DNA of 64,000 bases from Entonaema liquescens. Taxonomy: Eukaryota > Ascomycota > Sordariomycetes > Xylariales > Xylariaceae. Shown here piece after piece: positions 1-11,133 of this stretch. The notes beneath the pieces were generated by a model. It did no database searches and was not told where the DNA came from. It saw only the letters and a list, made by a program, of their open reading frames with translations. The DNA lies in assembly GCA_902805475.1 (NCBI GenBank), contig CADCSX010000006.1, positions 868,001 through 932,000 on the forward strand. The letters run 5' to 3'. Made by a program: the position numbers and the translations under genes. How positions within the stretch are numbered: the stretch's first letter is position 1; each line of letters opens with the position of its first letter.

Positions 1-2
1 AT

Positions 3-2677
3 GTCTCAAGAACTACCCTAAGCGGCTTCCTAGAATCAGTTTCACCCGATGATAAAGTCATCGACTTACAGGGTCGAATCGTCACGCCAGGACTCGTGGA
101 GATGCACTCCCACGCCGGCGTTCGGGAGACGCCGCAGCTCTGGGCCACCGAAGACGTCACCGAGATATCGTCTCCGGTTACGCCCTGGGCGCGTGCGGTC
201 GACGCCCTGAAGCCCCACGACCAGGCCATACCGGTCATTGCTAGCGGCGGCGTGACGACCTCGCTAGTACTAACGGGTGCGAAGAACCTGATCTCGGGCG
301 AAGGCGTTCTTATCAAGATGAAGCGAGGGAACTCGGTGAGCGAACTACTCGTTGACACAACGGAAAGCGGCGGTAAGCCCCAGAGATATCTCAAGATGGC
401 CATGGGCGAGAATCAAAAGAGGCAGTTTCAAAACACTCCCGGAGGCCCGTCGACGAGGCTAGGAGAATCATATTGGTTCCGGAAGGCTTATGATAGCGCG
501 CGACGAGTGAAGCAAGAACAAGATCGGTGGTGTGAGGCTGCTTCGACGGTAAAGGGGCTTGCTTCAATAACCCATGAATATCCTCGTTCACTCGAATGGC
601 AGACGTTAGTAGATGTCTTACGGGGCGACGTGCGTGTCAACGTGCACGGCTACGAAACTGAGGATATGCTAGCTATGTTCGACCACGCTGATGAATTCGG
701 GTTCAATATTACGGCATTCCACCATGCGCTCCATACGAACCTAATTATGAACCAACTCAGAGATAGGGGTATAGCTGTTGCCGGCTTCTCGGACTCCTGG
801 GGTGACAAGAAGGAGCTCTACAATGTCAGTTCTCGTCTTCCGGCAATGATAGCTGAGTATGGTATTCCTCTTGCTCTGACCCGCGACCATCCGGCGGAAC
901 ATGGCCAATGGCTATTGTATGAAGCGCAGATCGCGCATCATTTTGGTCTCAGCGCAGAGAGTGCTATTTCATCTGTGACAGCAGTCCCGGCTCACCTTCT
1001 AGGACTTGATAATAAGTGAGTATTGGAATAATTCCGTTAATCAGACAATTTTACACAATCCGTAGTTAAATGAACTAATACTAACGACCTTCGTAGACTT
1101 GGATTTGTCAAGCCAGGTTACGACGCTGATCTAGTAGTATGGAACCGCCATCCCTTACAGGTCGGTGCTACACCCCTCGAAGTATATATTGATGGAAAGA
1201 GCGTAGTCCGTGCCTCGGACAGTTTGTGGAAATCATCGGAATCTATTCCAGCCTTAAGCAAAGCTCCTGCATCGCGGCCTAGTGATACGCCTGGGAATGC
1301 ATGCACGCCAGGCCAATCTGACATTGTTATTCGCGGCTCTAAAACAAGCTTTATTAGCGATCAAGGGCTGCGAAACGAACATCCCGAGACAGGGAGTATA
1401 ACGATTGTCGTACGAGCCGGTCGTGTCGTTTGTGTTGGGGAAAGCAAATGCGATGCTGCAGCAAAGGAAGCTATAGAAAATCAAGCCCCTTTAGTAAATG
1501 TGCGAGATGGGTACATACTTCCCGTAAGTTGAGATCCCGCTTTAAGTTTCATTTCAAAATTCTTACCGAAGTTTAGGGCCTTACGATCGTCACAAGGCAG
1601 CATGGTCTTACTGAAATGCGTCAAGAACCGTCAACGTCCGATGGAGCTTCAACGGGAGATGAATACGAAAGACCGCTCTCGAGTCATTTCGGTATCAAAT
1701 TTGATGGCATACACCTTGAGCGGGCACATCGAAGCGGCGTAACTCGGATTATAACACCGCCACTGACAAATGGCTTCCTCCACGGTATCAGTACTCTATT
1801 CAGGTCAGGAGCAAAAAGTGGTATGTGTACCTAGTTATCTCGCATTTCCGCCCTAGTTGCTGGGGGAGTAAAGATTTTGAAGACGATGGTGTTACGTTAG
1901 AAGACATACTGATTGAGTACTTTTAGTCCTTGACGACGGAGCTATCGTCGAGCCTAACGCTGCTCTACATTTCACAATTGGGCATGAAGCTAAGTGTAAG
2001 TCTCTGCTATCCCCTCTGTTTCTGTCGCCATATAGAGTAGCTGAGTTGACAAAACAGCATTTCGGACACCATCTATAACGTCGCAAATAAGTAGACTTCG
2101 CGATCTCCTTACGGTAGACAGACACATTCATCCCATTTACGACAGCGCAGCAAAGGGCGAGATTGCCGTGGTCATTCACACAAACAACAAAGACGTCGTT
2201 GCACACATGATAGCTCTGAAAAAGGAGACAGGCGCTCATATCGTCATAATGGGGGGATCGGAATCACATCTCCTAGCTACCGAGCTTGCAGAAGCCGAAG
2301 TGCCAGTAATCGTCGCTCCATTTTGGGGTTGCGAGCCTCTCTTTTGGGACGCCCGCAACTGCTTACCAGGCCCTCCCCTAACGGACCGCTTGGGGCCGCA
2401 GGTGTTGATAGATGCAGGCGTCAAGGTCGGTATCTCAAATTGGGATGACACTAATAACCATATCCGCAATAGCATCTGGGAAGCCAGCTGGGTTGCAGGC
2501 CCGGGAAACCGGAGTCTGGCGCTAGACCTTGTGTCAAAGAATATCGAGGATATTCTGAGACTCCCGCGCGGTCGGGACTTTGTGGTATATGAAGGAGATC
2601 CGTTCGAGTTTGGGGCCCGCGTCGCCGTGATCTTTGAGGAGGGTAAAGTGCAAAGGTGTTATCCCGATGTCGACTAG
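3..2677 (+). CDS. CE9-like amidohydrolase, 5' end missing
   Basis: Partial gene running off the left edge. Five exons give one continuous frame: 3..1015, 1097..1523, 1577..1820, 1927..1995 and 2058..2677, joined by GT-AG introns of 53-106 nt. The product is an amidohydrolase-superfamily (metallo-dependent hydrolase) protein of the large fungal type often labelled carbohydrate esterase family 9. Visible marks are the metal-binding HxH (His-Ser-His, bases 99-107), a His in VHGYET near base 640, FHHALH near 715, and the DHP...AHHFGL...VPAHLLGL block before intron 1. After intron 1 comes the usual KPGYDADLVVWN return strand. The distal half repeats amidohydrolase-like features (LPGLT at the exon 2/3 join). 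Substrate cannot be told from sequence. The next gene is convergent. Confidence 0.85.
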
Positions 2678-4243
2678 GACGAGGAATAGAAATGGACCAT
2701 AGGGGCCATAGTTTTCTTCCGTAGCCCTAGCCATTCATATAATTCATACATGGTATTCACAGGCCTAAACAGTCTGTTTACGTTAAAGACACTGTACGTA
2801 ATGTTGACCGAATTTCGTATCGGCCCTTCCGAAACACGGGTCCTACTAGATTAAGCGATCGGGGAGTTGGCTTCCCGTTTCGGGTGTTCCGGCGGGACGA
2901 GCCGCCTGGATCATGGATATCGGATGGAGCGACACTACGACGAAACTCACACGTGGTAGACTGGAGATATAAGTTTAATAAAAACTAATAAAATGCTGAT
3001 AATTATTAACCGCCTAGGTAGTCATACCTATAGCCTAGCTAATAACTACCTGGGTGGCAAGGTCTAATTTCTATTGGGAAAGCTATTCGGGAATTGGTCT
3101 GAGTGATGATCTTGGCTCGTAGTGCTAAACGAATCAGATTGTGTTGCGTACGTCGTATTAACTTCCCACCGTGGATAGTTTACGTTAGAACGGTCCAGAG
3201 GGATGAGCATAATTACCAGATGGAGATAATATTCTTCTTGCTGTCTCTACCCCTTAACAGGATGCGAAGGACTTACTCCTAGTCTTCTTGATTCTTTCGT
3301 GTTTACTTCTAATAACTAAGACGCCTTATAGATTAACATATCCCAGAGTATCTAAGCAGTTTCAAGCGTAACAACGAAATCTACAAACGTCCTACGTCCC
3401 GAAGAAATCGAGTACCGATCGCCCCAAAGTTCGAAATATATAGCCTTATTCACGAAGTCTTCGGTCCCTATGCTCGATAGCTGCCTATCCATCGTGTCTT
3501 GTTTTCAAAGAACGCAATTCAGCGTGGTAATCACAGGATAACTGATATTTTAGCTTGGAGCCACGTCCGAATATGAATATCGTTTTTTATTTGTGTTTCA
3601 AAGAAAGTACAATATGGAGTACCTACCCCGGCTTCTTTCGTTGCGTTTTGTTGGGAAATTGTCAAGCAAATTCTCTCTAGGAGTATGAGACAAGAACTAT
3701 AACGACGTACCTTAAACGGCCCATTAACCCCGTGAAGCTGTAGATACTCGATTCGGGTTTACCTAGGCATCTTTCTCGGCTCGTAAACACCTTACCTGCA
3801 CTAGATATATACCATACTACCTGTTCGAAGTTCCTAGGAAAACGGAAGCACGTCAATACGAAGAAAGAAGTATGCAGACTTATGTCAGTGGAAGGTATTC
3901 GTGAATTATAGCTATGGAAACTTGCTAGTACTAAGCGAAGAGAGCTAGCTACCTTAGGTACCTAAGGTACGGTAATTACGGTAGAGGCTCTCCATTGCAT
4001 CGACGTACGGTCTGCAATTCAAATCATCGCGGTTTTCTTTTTCTTTTTTTCTTTTTTTCTTTTCTTCTTTTCTTTTTTATACATATACATAGGTACATAA
4101 GCCATAGCAAATGATCGCGCCATCAATTGCTGATGACAAGGCATTGCAAATGCAAATGCAAATAGTGTGATCTAGGCTCCCTTAGCCCAACTACTCCGTT
4201 CGTACGTCGGTGTTGTATGTCATCGTGGATTTTATCTCACGGA
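2678..4243. other. intergenic spacer between convergent genes
   Basis: No supported gene. AT-rich with stops in all frames. It holds a perfect 20-bp palindrome at 3950-3969 (TACCTTAGGT and its mirror) and a pyrimidine-rich tract at about 4031-4078. Confidence 0.6.
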
Positions 4244-6739
4244 CTACTTATCGGTGTCTTCGTGAGCTTTGCTGAGGCGTGAAGATCGACGAGGAGGCAT
4301 AGATGTACGGTGTCGGGAGCTTCGTCGTGAAGGCTGAGCATCGGCTTGAGCTTGAGCTTGAGCTCGAGCGGCGGCTCTGGCGCGGGCGAGCGGGCCGAGG
4401 GTAATGACAGACTGTTCGTCGTCGGATTCGGATGGAGCAGCAACTCTGTTGCTGTTGCTATTGCGGTTGCGTGGTCGTAGGCCCGTTCGGGACTCAGTTG
4501 ACTGAGATTGGGCTCGTGAACCCCTGGTCGAGGTTCGTCGAGCGCTAGCACTCTGGTCTGGCAGATAGCCAGACTGTTCCTTGGGGGTAGCAGGCGCGGC
4601 GGCCTTCTTCTTGATTAGTTTAATACGCGTTTTGCGTTGGTTCTGGACTTCAGGTTGGTATTCCTCCTCTTCTTCTCCTTCTTCGGTCTGAGACTCTGCA
4701 GACTCATCATCTTCAGGTGCATCCTCCTCGTTATCAGAAGATCCTTGAAATCGAAGTCCGGGGAAACGAGGTTTTTTCTGAGCCATCGGTTGGGCCTTCA
4801 ATCGGGCCTTTAGCTGGGCAGCATTCTCATATCTGAACTTCGGTTTGGGGAGGGGTCTCGACAATGGTTTAGGTTCGACCGTCTGCGAGGTTCTCTCTGC
4901 CCGAGGCTGAGCTAGTGGATGAATTTGGCGTTCAGGGTTCGAGGATTTCTGCGATAACTCGGCAACGTCGTAAGGTAGCTTTCGCTTTCGATTCTGTAAG
5001 GCCCCCATTAGCGCTGATGCAGCGTCATTTGAAGGGCCATAAGAAGTATTCTTATCATTGCCCTCCCCATTCCCTTCATCAACCTGGGTGGAATATCCGC
5101 TGGCATTATTGCGAGCAGAAGGGCCTGCCACAGCCTGGTATGGTGGCGCCTTCAACTCGCTAACCGGAACGGATTGGATTCTAAATACAATATCGGGATC
5201 CGGGTTTCTCATGGGCTTGGCTAGGTCGTACTCTCCATCCGCGCCGGTCACTGTCAGCGCACCATCCCGTATCGACAGTCGATGGATACCGGGTCGGATC
5301 AGTCGAGGGAACATTTTCCCGTCACGGAATACAACCTTAGGTTGGAAGAAATGTGCGAAGGCTATGTCGTTTTCTTCTAGGTTCACCTTCCTGTAGTTAT
5401 CGGCAGAGGCGGCGTGGTTGGATGGTACGACCGCATACTCTCCACCACAGCCAGAGGGGCTCTCTCCGTCGCTCTCCTTCACATGATGCGTGTCGAAATT
5501 CATCTTATAACCACTCGGAGATAGGACGAAGTAATCCGGAGGCAGAGAGAAGTGTACCGTGGCACCATATTTGTCCTTACGTAGCTTTCCTACAAACTCG
5601 TCTTTGGTTCCAGGTAAAAGACAAATAGGGTCCTCCCGGGGTTGCAATGGAGGTAGCTTAGGGAAAAAGGAACTAGCATTGCCGAGTATGGGCTGACGCG
5701 GAAGGAGACTGTCATCTAATCCTCTTTCTACAACCTGAGTACGGTGTGACACGGCGTCGTCGAAGAATCCTGTCTCTGTGTGTTTGCGCAATCTAGCAAT
5801 TAATGACTGATTTCGGTATCCGCTATCCCACGTAAGGTCGGGGTCGCTAACAGAGTTGTCACATATGATGAACTTGTGCGATTCAGAGAATGCTGGACGG
5901 GAAGGGTTGATTATAGTATACTGGCCCCCCTCAAGGAGCTGCTTTGTACCATTGGGACCGACCACGACGAAACCAGCAGGCAATCGAATGGAATCAAATG
6001 TCGAAAAGAACTTGCCGTCATATGTCTTGGCGATATTTACTGTAATAGCAATTGACACCGTTGAGACTGTCAAGAAACGCTCAGCGGCCAGATTCTGAGA
6101 TCCCTGAGTGTGCGACTCGTGACTTCGGCGAGGTATGAATTCCACAGTCGGTTCCACGTACTTCACGGGTTTCGGGAAGTCGTCAATTTTCAGGTCGCTA
6201 AGATTTATATGTAGCGGCCAGTAATTGACAAGTCTTCCAATCTCCTTAAGGGGTTCCGAATACTCCTCAAGTCCCTTGTGAAGAAGGAACTTGCATCCAC
6301 GAGCGATTGATTCTTCCTCTAATGCAAAATAGCCGCCATGTAACTGGTCGCGTTTTGCAAGAATTTCTCTGACCTCATTGTCAAAGAGTTGAAGCTTGTT
6401 GCAAGCCTCTTGGAATGACTTGAGGCTATCAGATAACACTTTGAGAATAGCCTCTCTCACGGGGTAGTCGACAGTGGACCAGTAAGGCGGAGACGAGAGC
6501 GGGACGAGTATAGACTTTGTTTCTACCGGAGCTTTGAGGATAGACGGGTCTATATAGACAGCTCTTTCGGGGGATTCTGCATTGGCGGTTCGTATGTCCG
6601 GGCCATTTCGGCCAAGAATAGCGGGAAGTTTGTCGGCGGCATTTTCACCCAGAGCGCCAAATTGAGACGTGCTTTGTTGGGAATCCTCTTCCATAGCCGA
6701 AACATCTATAAGATCTCCAAATTCTATTTCGAAATCCAT
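4244..6739 (-). CDS. conserved-looking fungal protein of unknown function, probably nuclear
   Basis: Single uninterrupted 831-residue frame. I do not recognise the family. The N-terminal 250 residues are mixed and moderately charged. Residues about 230-530 look like a folded region rich in short hydrophobic strands (for example RLPAGFVVVGPNG and GEYDLAKPMRNPDPDIVF). From about residue 560 the chain is disordered: Pro/Lys-rich, then a strongly acidic stretch (EEGEEEEE near 690), a basic KLIKKK segment, and a C-terminal Ala/Arg/Gln and Arg/Ser-rich tail. That acidic-then-basic layout suggests a nuclear or chromatin-associated protein, which is inference only. No signal peptide or membrane helix is seen. 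The start at 6739 is the first ATG of the frame. Confidence 0.75.
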   Translation of the reverse strand: MDFEIEFGDLIDVSAMEEDSQQSTSQFGALGENAADKLPAILGRNGPDIRTANAESPERAVYIDPSILKAPVETKSILVPLSSPPYWSTVDYPVREAILKVLSDSLKSFQEACNKLQLFDNEVREILAKRDQLHGGYFALEEESIARGCKFLLHKGLEEYSEPLKEIGRLVNYWPLHINLSDLKIDDFPKPVKYVEPTVEFIPRRSHESHTQGSQNLAAERFLTVSTVSIAITVNIAKTYDGKFFSTFDSIRLPAGFVVVGPNGTKQLLEGGQYTIINPSRPAFSESHKFIICDNSVSDPDLTWDSGYRNQSLIARLRKHTETGFFDDAVSHRTQVVERGLDDSLLPRQPILGNASSFFPKLPPLQPREDPICLLPGTKDEFVGKLRKDKYGATVHFSLPPDYFVLSPSGYKMNFDTHHVKESDGESPSGCGGEYAVVPSNHAASADNYRKVNLEENDIAFAHFFQPKVVFRDGKMFPRLIRPGIHRLSIRDGALTVTGADGEYDLAKPMRNPDPDIVFRIQSVPVSELKAPPYQAVAGPSARNNASGYSTQVDEGNGEGNDKNTSYGPSNDAASALMGALQNRKRKLPYDVAELSQKSSNPERQIHPLAQPRAERTSQTVEPKPLSRPLPKPKFRYENAAQLKARLKAQPMAQKKPRFPGLRFQGSSDNEEDAPEDDESAESQTEEGEEEEEYQPEVQNQRKTRIKLIKKKAAAPATPKEQSGYLPDQSASARRTSTRGSRAQSQSTESRTGLRPRNRNSNSNRVAAPSESDDEQSVITLGPLARARAAARAQAQAQADAQPSRRSSRHRTSMPPRRSSRLSKAHEDTDK

Positions 6740-9206
6740 GGTGCCTGGTGTCTGAAATGTGTCACTTTAATAGTGCCACATCGAATATGCTTTGGGCAGT
6801 GTTGTGGGGAGAAGGTTGTTATGATGTGTTTGTGTCCGGTGATATGCCACGATAGCTTCAATTAAAGAAATGAATTTGATTAGAAAAGGATTTCAAGAAC
6901 GAGTAAAAGTATGCTGCACAAAAGGAAGCTGGGATCTTTGTGTGTAGGGTGGAATATAATGTCAACTGGGTGGTCGCGCAGGAATTTTGGCCTGGGAAGG
7001 ATAGATTTACCAGTACCTCTGTATCGGAGATATGACTACCTTTTGCAACTGCTAATGGTAACTAAGGCAGCTACAAGAGATAGGCAAATCTCCAAGGGCC
7101 TCTGTAAAAGTAGCTCTGGTTGTTTTGAGAAACTTTAGGAGGGAGTTGGATGGACTGGCACCTTAGGCAACTTCAGTAGTGACATGCTTGCAAAAGGTGA
7201 AGTTTTTAGGTACCTTAACAAAAGTAGCCCACACTAGGGGACCGATAAATATTTCATAGACGCCATGGCTTCTATCCTGAACGGGAGAACAAGAGTATTA
7301 TTGGTATCCTAGTCCCAAGGGGTTATCTAGATAAGTGATTCAGAAGACACTGCCGGGTACGTAACACTCATAGACTTCTTGTTCCATCTATATCTGATAC
7401 GATTATGAGGGTGTTCCCGAGCCGGTATGGGCCCCTATCCTGTTTGGAAAGCCGTTTGGAGATCTGGTAAGAAATATATATGACCTGTGATCGCTTCTGG
7501 ATTCACAAGCTTCATGGTGGGAGTAAATAGCTTAACCATCTTACTACTTTGTCGTCTTGCCGTTCACCTTCATTACAGTTAACTATTTAACGACTTAATC
7601 ACGGAGTTGATTATACGAAAGAAGATCATTGTCTGCTACTGGAATCTAGTGACCGTCTTCTTCTAGCGGCTCATAGAAAGTTGATGGTTATTTGGCGAAC
7701 CCTTTCTAGTTGGAGTTATATAACATATTAGATATATTCGTAGACTGAACTGATACGGTACCGTAGAGTACCTAATATAATAAGAAAGCCAGCAAGTGAA
7801 ATCTTTGCTCTAGGTGAAGTACTTTTGACACTCATGCCACCTGGAAACCGTTATCGAAATTTATGTACGAACGGGTTAATAAATTAGTACATGGACTGTT
7901 TTTTGGCGACGACGCTACTTTTATCACCGAAGCTCCTATAACGCTTGATAAAGGCTTTAGTTTATCATCAACAGTAACACTAATATGTATTTAACGCTAC
8001 CTAGGGGGGAATATACCAGGCTGTCCTAGGGTCGTATGGTGAGGTCATATATAGATTCACTGTTAGAATAGGTGGGTTGATCTAGTAATGCCTTTGTATA
8101 CTTGACATACCCCTGACGTACAGCGTGCAGGGCTGCACATTTGAACATACATCTGCAGATCAAAGCCTAAGGCATACAATACTCACTGTTCCCGTTAGCT
8201 CTACGTTTTGAGCTCATGTTTGGCGCTTAACGCTACATCAGGGTTCGGTAGATATTGATGCTATTGCACGGGGAGGGAAAAGGAAAGTAACACAAGGTCC
8301 CTCATCTATCTACGCTTATATACACAGCATGCAGTGGTGACATAGAGATATTACCCTCTGACGGGGAAAAAAGCTAACGTAGTCTCGTAACGACGAGTTC
8401 CCAAACTATTAGTAAGGGACGCTCTTAGGATATATCATAATGAGTGTCGAGTAACCAAATGTCTCGCCGTTGGATGTGAAGTATTCTTCTAACATAGTTT
8501 GTATTGTTTTAAAATTGTTGAAAGGATAAGAGACAGAAGAAGCATAACAATTCGGAGAGAGAAAAGGGTCCCTCAGTAAGAATTGATAGTGACACGTGAG
8601 GGAAAGAAATATGACTGGTGTCACGAGGCAGAGCAAGAAGTAAAGAAATAACTTCGTTGTTCTGTAATGAGCTCTAATTAGGATAACTCTAGAAGCCAGG
8701 GTTATACATGCAGAATATGTTCTTTGTTCTAAGGGGTCCCAGAGAGGTGGGACCCCTACTTGGATGCCAGGTAATGTAAATGTGGTGGTAGTCTTCGTTA
8801 TTCAAACAACTCCGGGTAGATAGGGATTATAGGAATTTGACGGAAAGCTTATTTATATATTCAGGTTACTTGTATATCACTGTAGGAATAGATACGATAT
8901 ATCCGCTAGACGCTGTGGTATTATCCCTAATAGTAATGGTATCTAAGGTATCAGTTCTACGGTGAATATACCTAATGCGCAAGTTTTTTATCATTGATCC
9001 GTCTATATGATTGCTCTCTCTGATAACCGCTCTCTCCCCCCCTGGAAAAAGTAGTATGGGTATATGCCATCCAGTACGCCGTTGCTAACCGCCATAGCTT
9101 GGTGATGTCGACCGTGCGGTCTGCCACCATCAGTTTTTCACTTGGTGTATGCCCCTGTAAAATCAACCATGAAACTCCTGTAATATGGCCAGTCCAAAGC
9201 CGCTTC
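6740..9206. other. long AT-rich intergenic spacer
   Basis: No supported gene. Short frames here (for example 6911-7138 and 8409-8636) lack any family resemblance and look like chance. The part next to 6739 must hold the promoter of the upstream gene. Confidence 0.55.
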
Positions 9207-10220
9207 TCAATTGAGTTCTTCTTCCATGTCATCATCTGCTATGTCAACGAAGGGAACAAATTTCTGACGGTCTACGAAGCGACCGTAATCTAAGGCTATT
9301 GACTCGCCATCCCCCGTTTCTTCATCCTCGTCAAGTGTGGCCTCGATGCCCCTTTTCGGGTTGTGCACATTTCTTGTGGTACCATTCATACGGATTGAGC
9401 TGTTTTCAAGCTCATGTTGGTGCACGGTGCGTTGTGCGGAAAGCAAGTCCTCATACGATTTGAGAACAAACCTAAGATCATCGTTGAGGCTGACACAGAA
9501 GCGCTTGAAGTGAACGAATTGGCAAGCCTCAACCATATTGAGCCCAAAAACGGACATAAGGTAGGCCACGACAACACCAGCGGAACGGTCGTTTCCTGTT
9601 TCACAGAAAACCAAAACTTTTCCTCTTCGAAACTCGTCGTTGGGGATCGCCATCTTTCCATCCTCGACCTGCATTTGCGTATTGCTGATACGCTGTCCGC
9701 GGAAAATCTTCAACATGTGGTCATTGATCTTTTGTACGGCGGAGGGGAAAGCACGAATAAGCTCATTATAACCAGAAACATCGACATATTCAAGCTGAAT
9801 GCCGAGCTCTTGGGCGACCTTACTGGGGGCCATTAGGTGTATCACAGCCATCTGGGAATCTCGTGCGGCTAGTAACATTGTGATACCCGTTTTGCGTAGC
9901 CACTCGCGATCTCGAGCGATACTTGAGGGACCAAGATAGAGGAAGTCGAGGATAGGTTGTGCAACACGGCGGTTCTCGTATGACCAGTTGAGAGCTGAGT
10001 CCTGAGCCAGCTGCTCTTTGTAGTTCTGAGTGATGATTTTGAGGTCATCGGCACTAAGCGAAGCCGGATCAACTTTTTCGTAAGTAGGCACAACCTTGAT
10101 ATGCTCATTCGCATGATACAAAGTAGGAGCAGGTATAACAATAGAAGGAGGGCTAGGAGGACGCATAGAGTAAGGCGCCGCTGGAATGGCACCATGCCGG
10201 GGAGAAGTTTGAGGCTCCAT
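9207..10220 (-). CDS. dual-specificity-phosphatase-like protein with altered active-site signature
   Basis: Single-exon 337-residue protein. Residues about 88-265 match a dual-specificity (DSP/STYX) phosphatase fold: ILDFLYLGPSS is the typical DSP start, and the phosphate-binding loop is VFCETGNDRSAG with Cys206 and Arg212 in C-x5-R spacing. The residue before the catalytic cysteine is Phe205, where active family members have His (HCx5R). Helix residues following the loop (GVVVAYLM) are also typical. An insertion of about 20 residues precedes the loop (NTQMQVEDGKM). The N-terminus is Pro-rich and the C-terminus acidic (DDDMEEELN). Because Cys and Arg are kept, it may still bind or slowly hydrolyse phosphate; the His loss suggests a specialised or pseudo-phosphatase. 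Cytosolic or nuclear, since no targeting signal is seen. Confidence 0.8.
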   Translation of the reverse strand: MEPQTSPRHGAIPAAPYSMRPPSPPSIVIPAPTLYHANEHIKVVPTYEKVDPASLSADDLKIITQNYKEQLAQDSALNWSYENRRVAQPILDFLYLGPSSIARDREWLRKTGITMLLAARDSQMAVIHLMAPSKVAQELGIQLEYVDVSGYNELIRAFPSAVQKINDHMLKIFRGQRISNTQMQVEDGKMAIPNDEFRRGKVLVFCETGNDRSAGVVVAYLMSVFGLNMVEACQFVHFKRFCVSLNDDLRFVLKSYEDLLSAQRTVHQHELENSSIRMNGTTRNVHNPKRGIEATLDEDEETGDGESIALDYGRFVDRQKFVPFVDIADDDMEEELN

Positions 10221-11133
10221 GTTAACCTATCTTCAACTGATCATCTTCTTCCTCCGTGATTTGAGAAAAGACCTTTAGCTGAACAACTCGGGATCCTCGG
10301 GCCTTAATTCAGAATACGTCAGTCAATTGTGTGCGGTCGAAGATGAGTTTGGCGTCGGATATTTGATAATGGATAATGACTATTTTGGGTGGTAGATGAG
10401 TAGGAGTGGGTAGTGGGTGTGGACTTGGGAATGGATTGACGCACGATGTTAACAAGAAATATTAAGCGCGGTAGCTAGGTAGCTAGCTAGGAGCTAGCAA
10501 CAGGCAGGGATAATAGGAAGGAGGAAGTAACACATCTTAAGGTTTGTGCATCTGCACCTGCAGCTATAGTAGGCATCTGCCTAGATGTATCGTAGGGGTG
10601 AGGGGCAGTAGGTACTTTCTACTTATCTGTAAAAAAAAAAGAAGTACCTAAAGATAGGTAACTACCTACAGTTGTGGGGAGGTAGTATGTGGGTACGGGC
10701 TGTTGTGCGATCATTCTAAAATGCACCTGATGTAGGTAGGTACCTATAGACCTCACTACCTACCTAGATACAACGCTTTTGGGGGGGCAACACCTCAACT
10801 TACATTATGACCCTTTTTCTCCTACGTCCTTAAAAATATGAACATAATTATAACCAATTCTAAAAGAAAATCGATCGAGTCTACATGCTTTACTCAGGTA
10901 TATATGCAACCTTGTTTCCTTATATTAAACTTGAATAATAAATAGAAGCTACGATTTAAATGGACAAATATAAACCGAGGTATTCTCAAAAGGGGCATCG
11001 TTTGTTCTCATATATTATATCTTAAATACGTTAGATCTAGATAGGCGGGGATTCATGCAAATTAAAGCCATTAGAGCTACTAGAACCAGGGCCACCAAAT
11101 AAGTGAATGTAATCGTTGATTTTTTGATGATCA
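10221..11133. other. intergenic spacer, promoter of the phosphatase-like gene
   Basis: No gene seen. Contains repeated TAGGTA/TACCTA-type words (10460-10500 and 10600-10780) and an A10 run near 10632. Confidence 0.5.
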
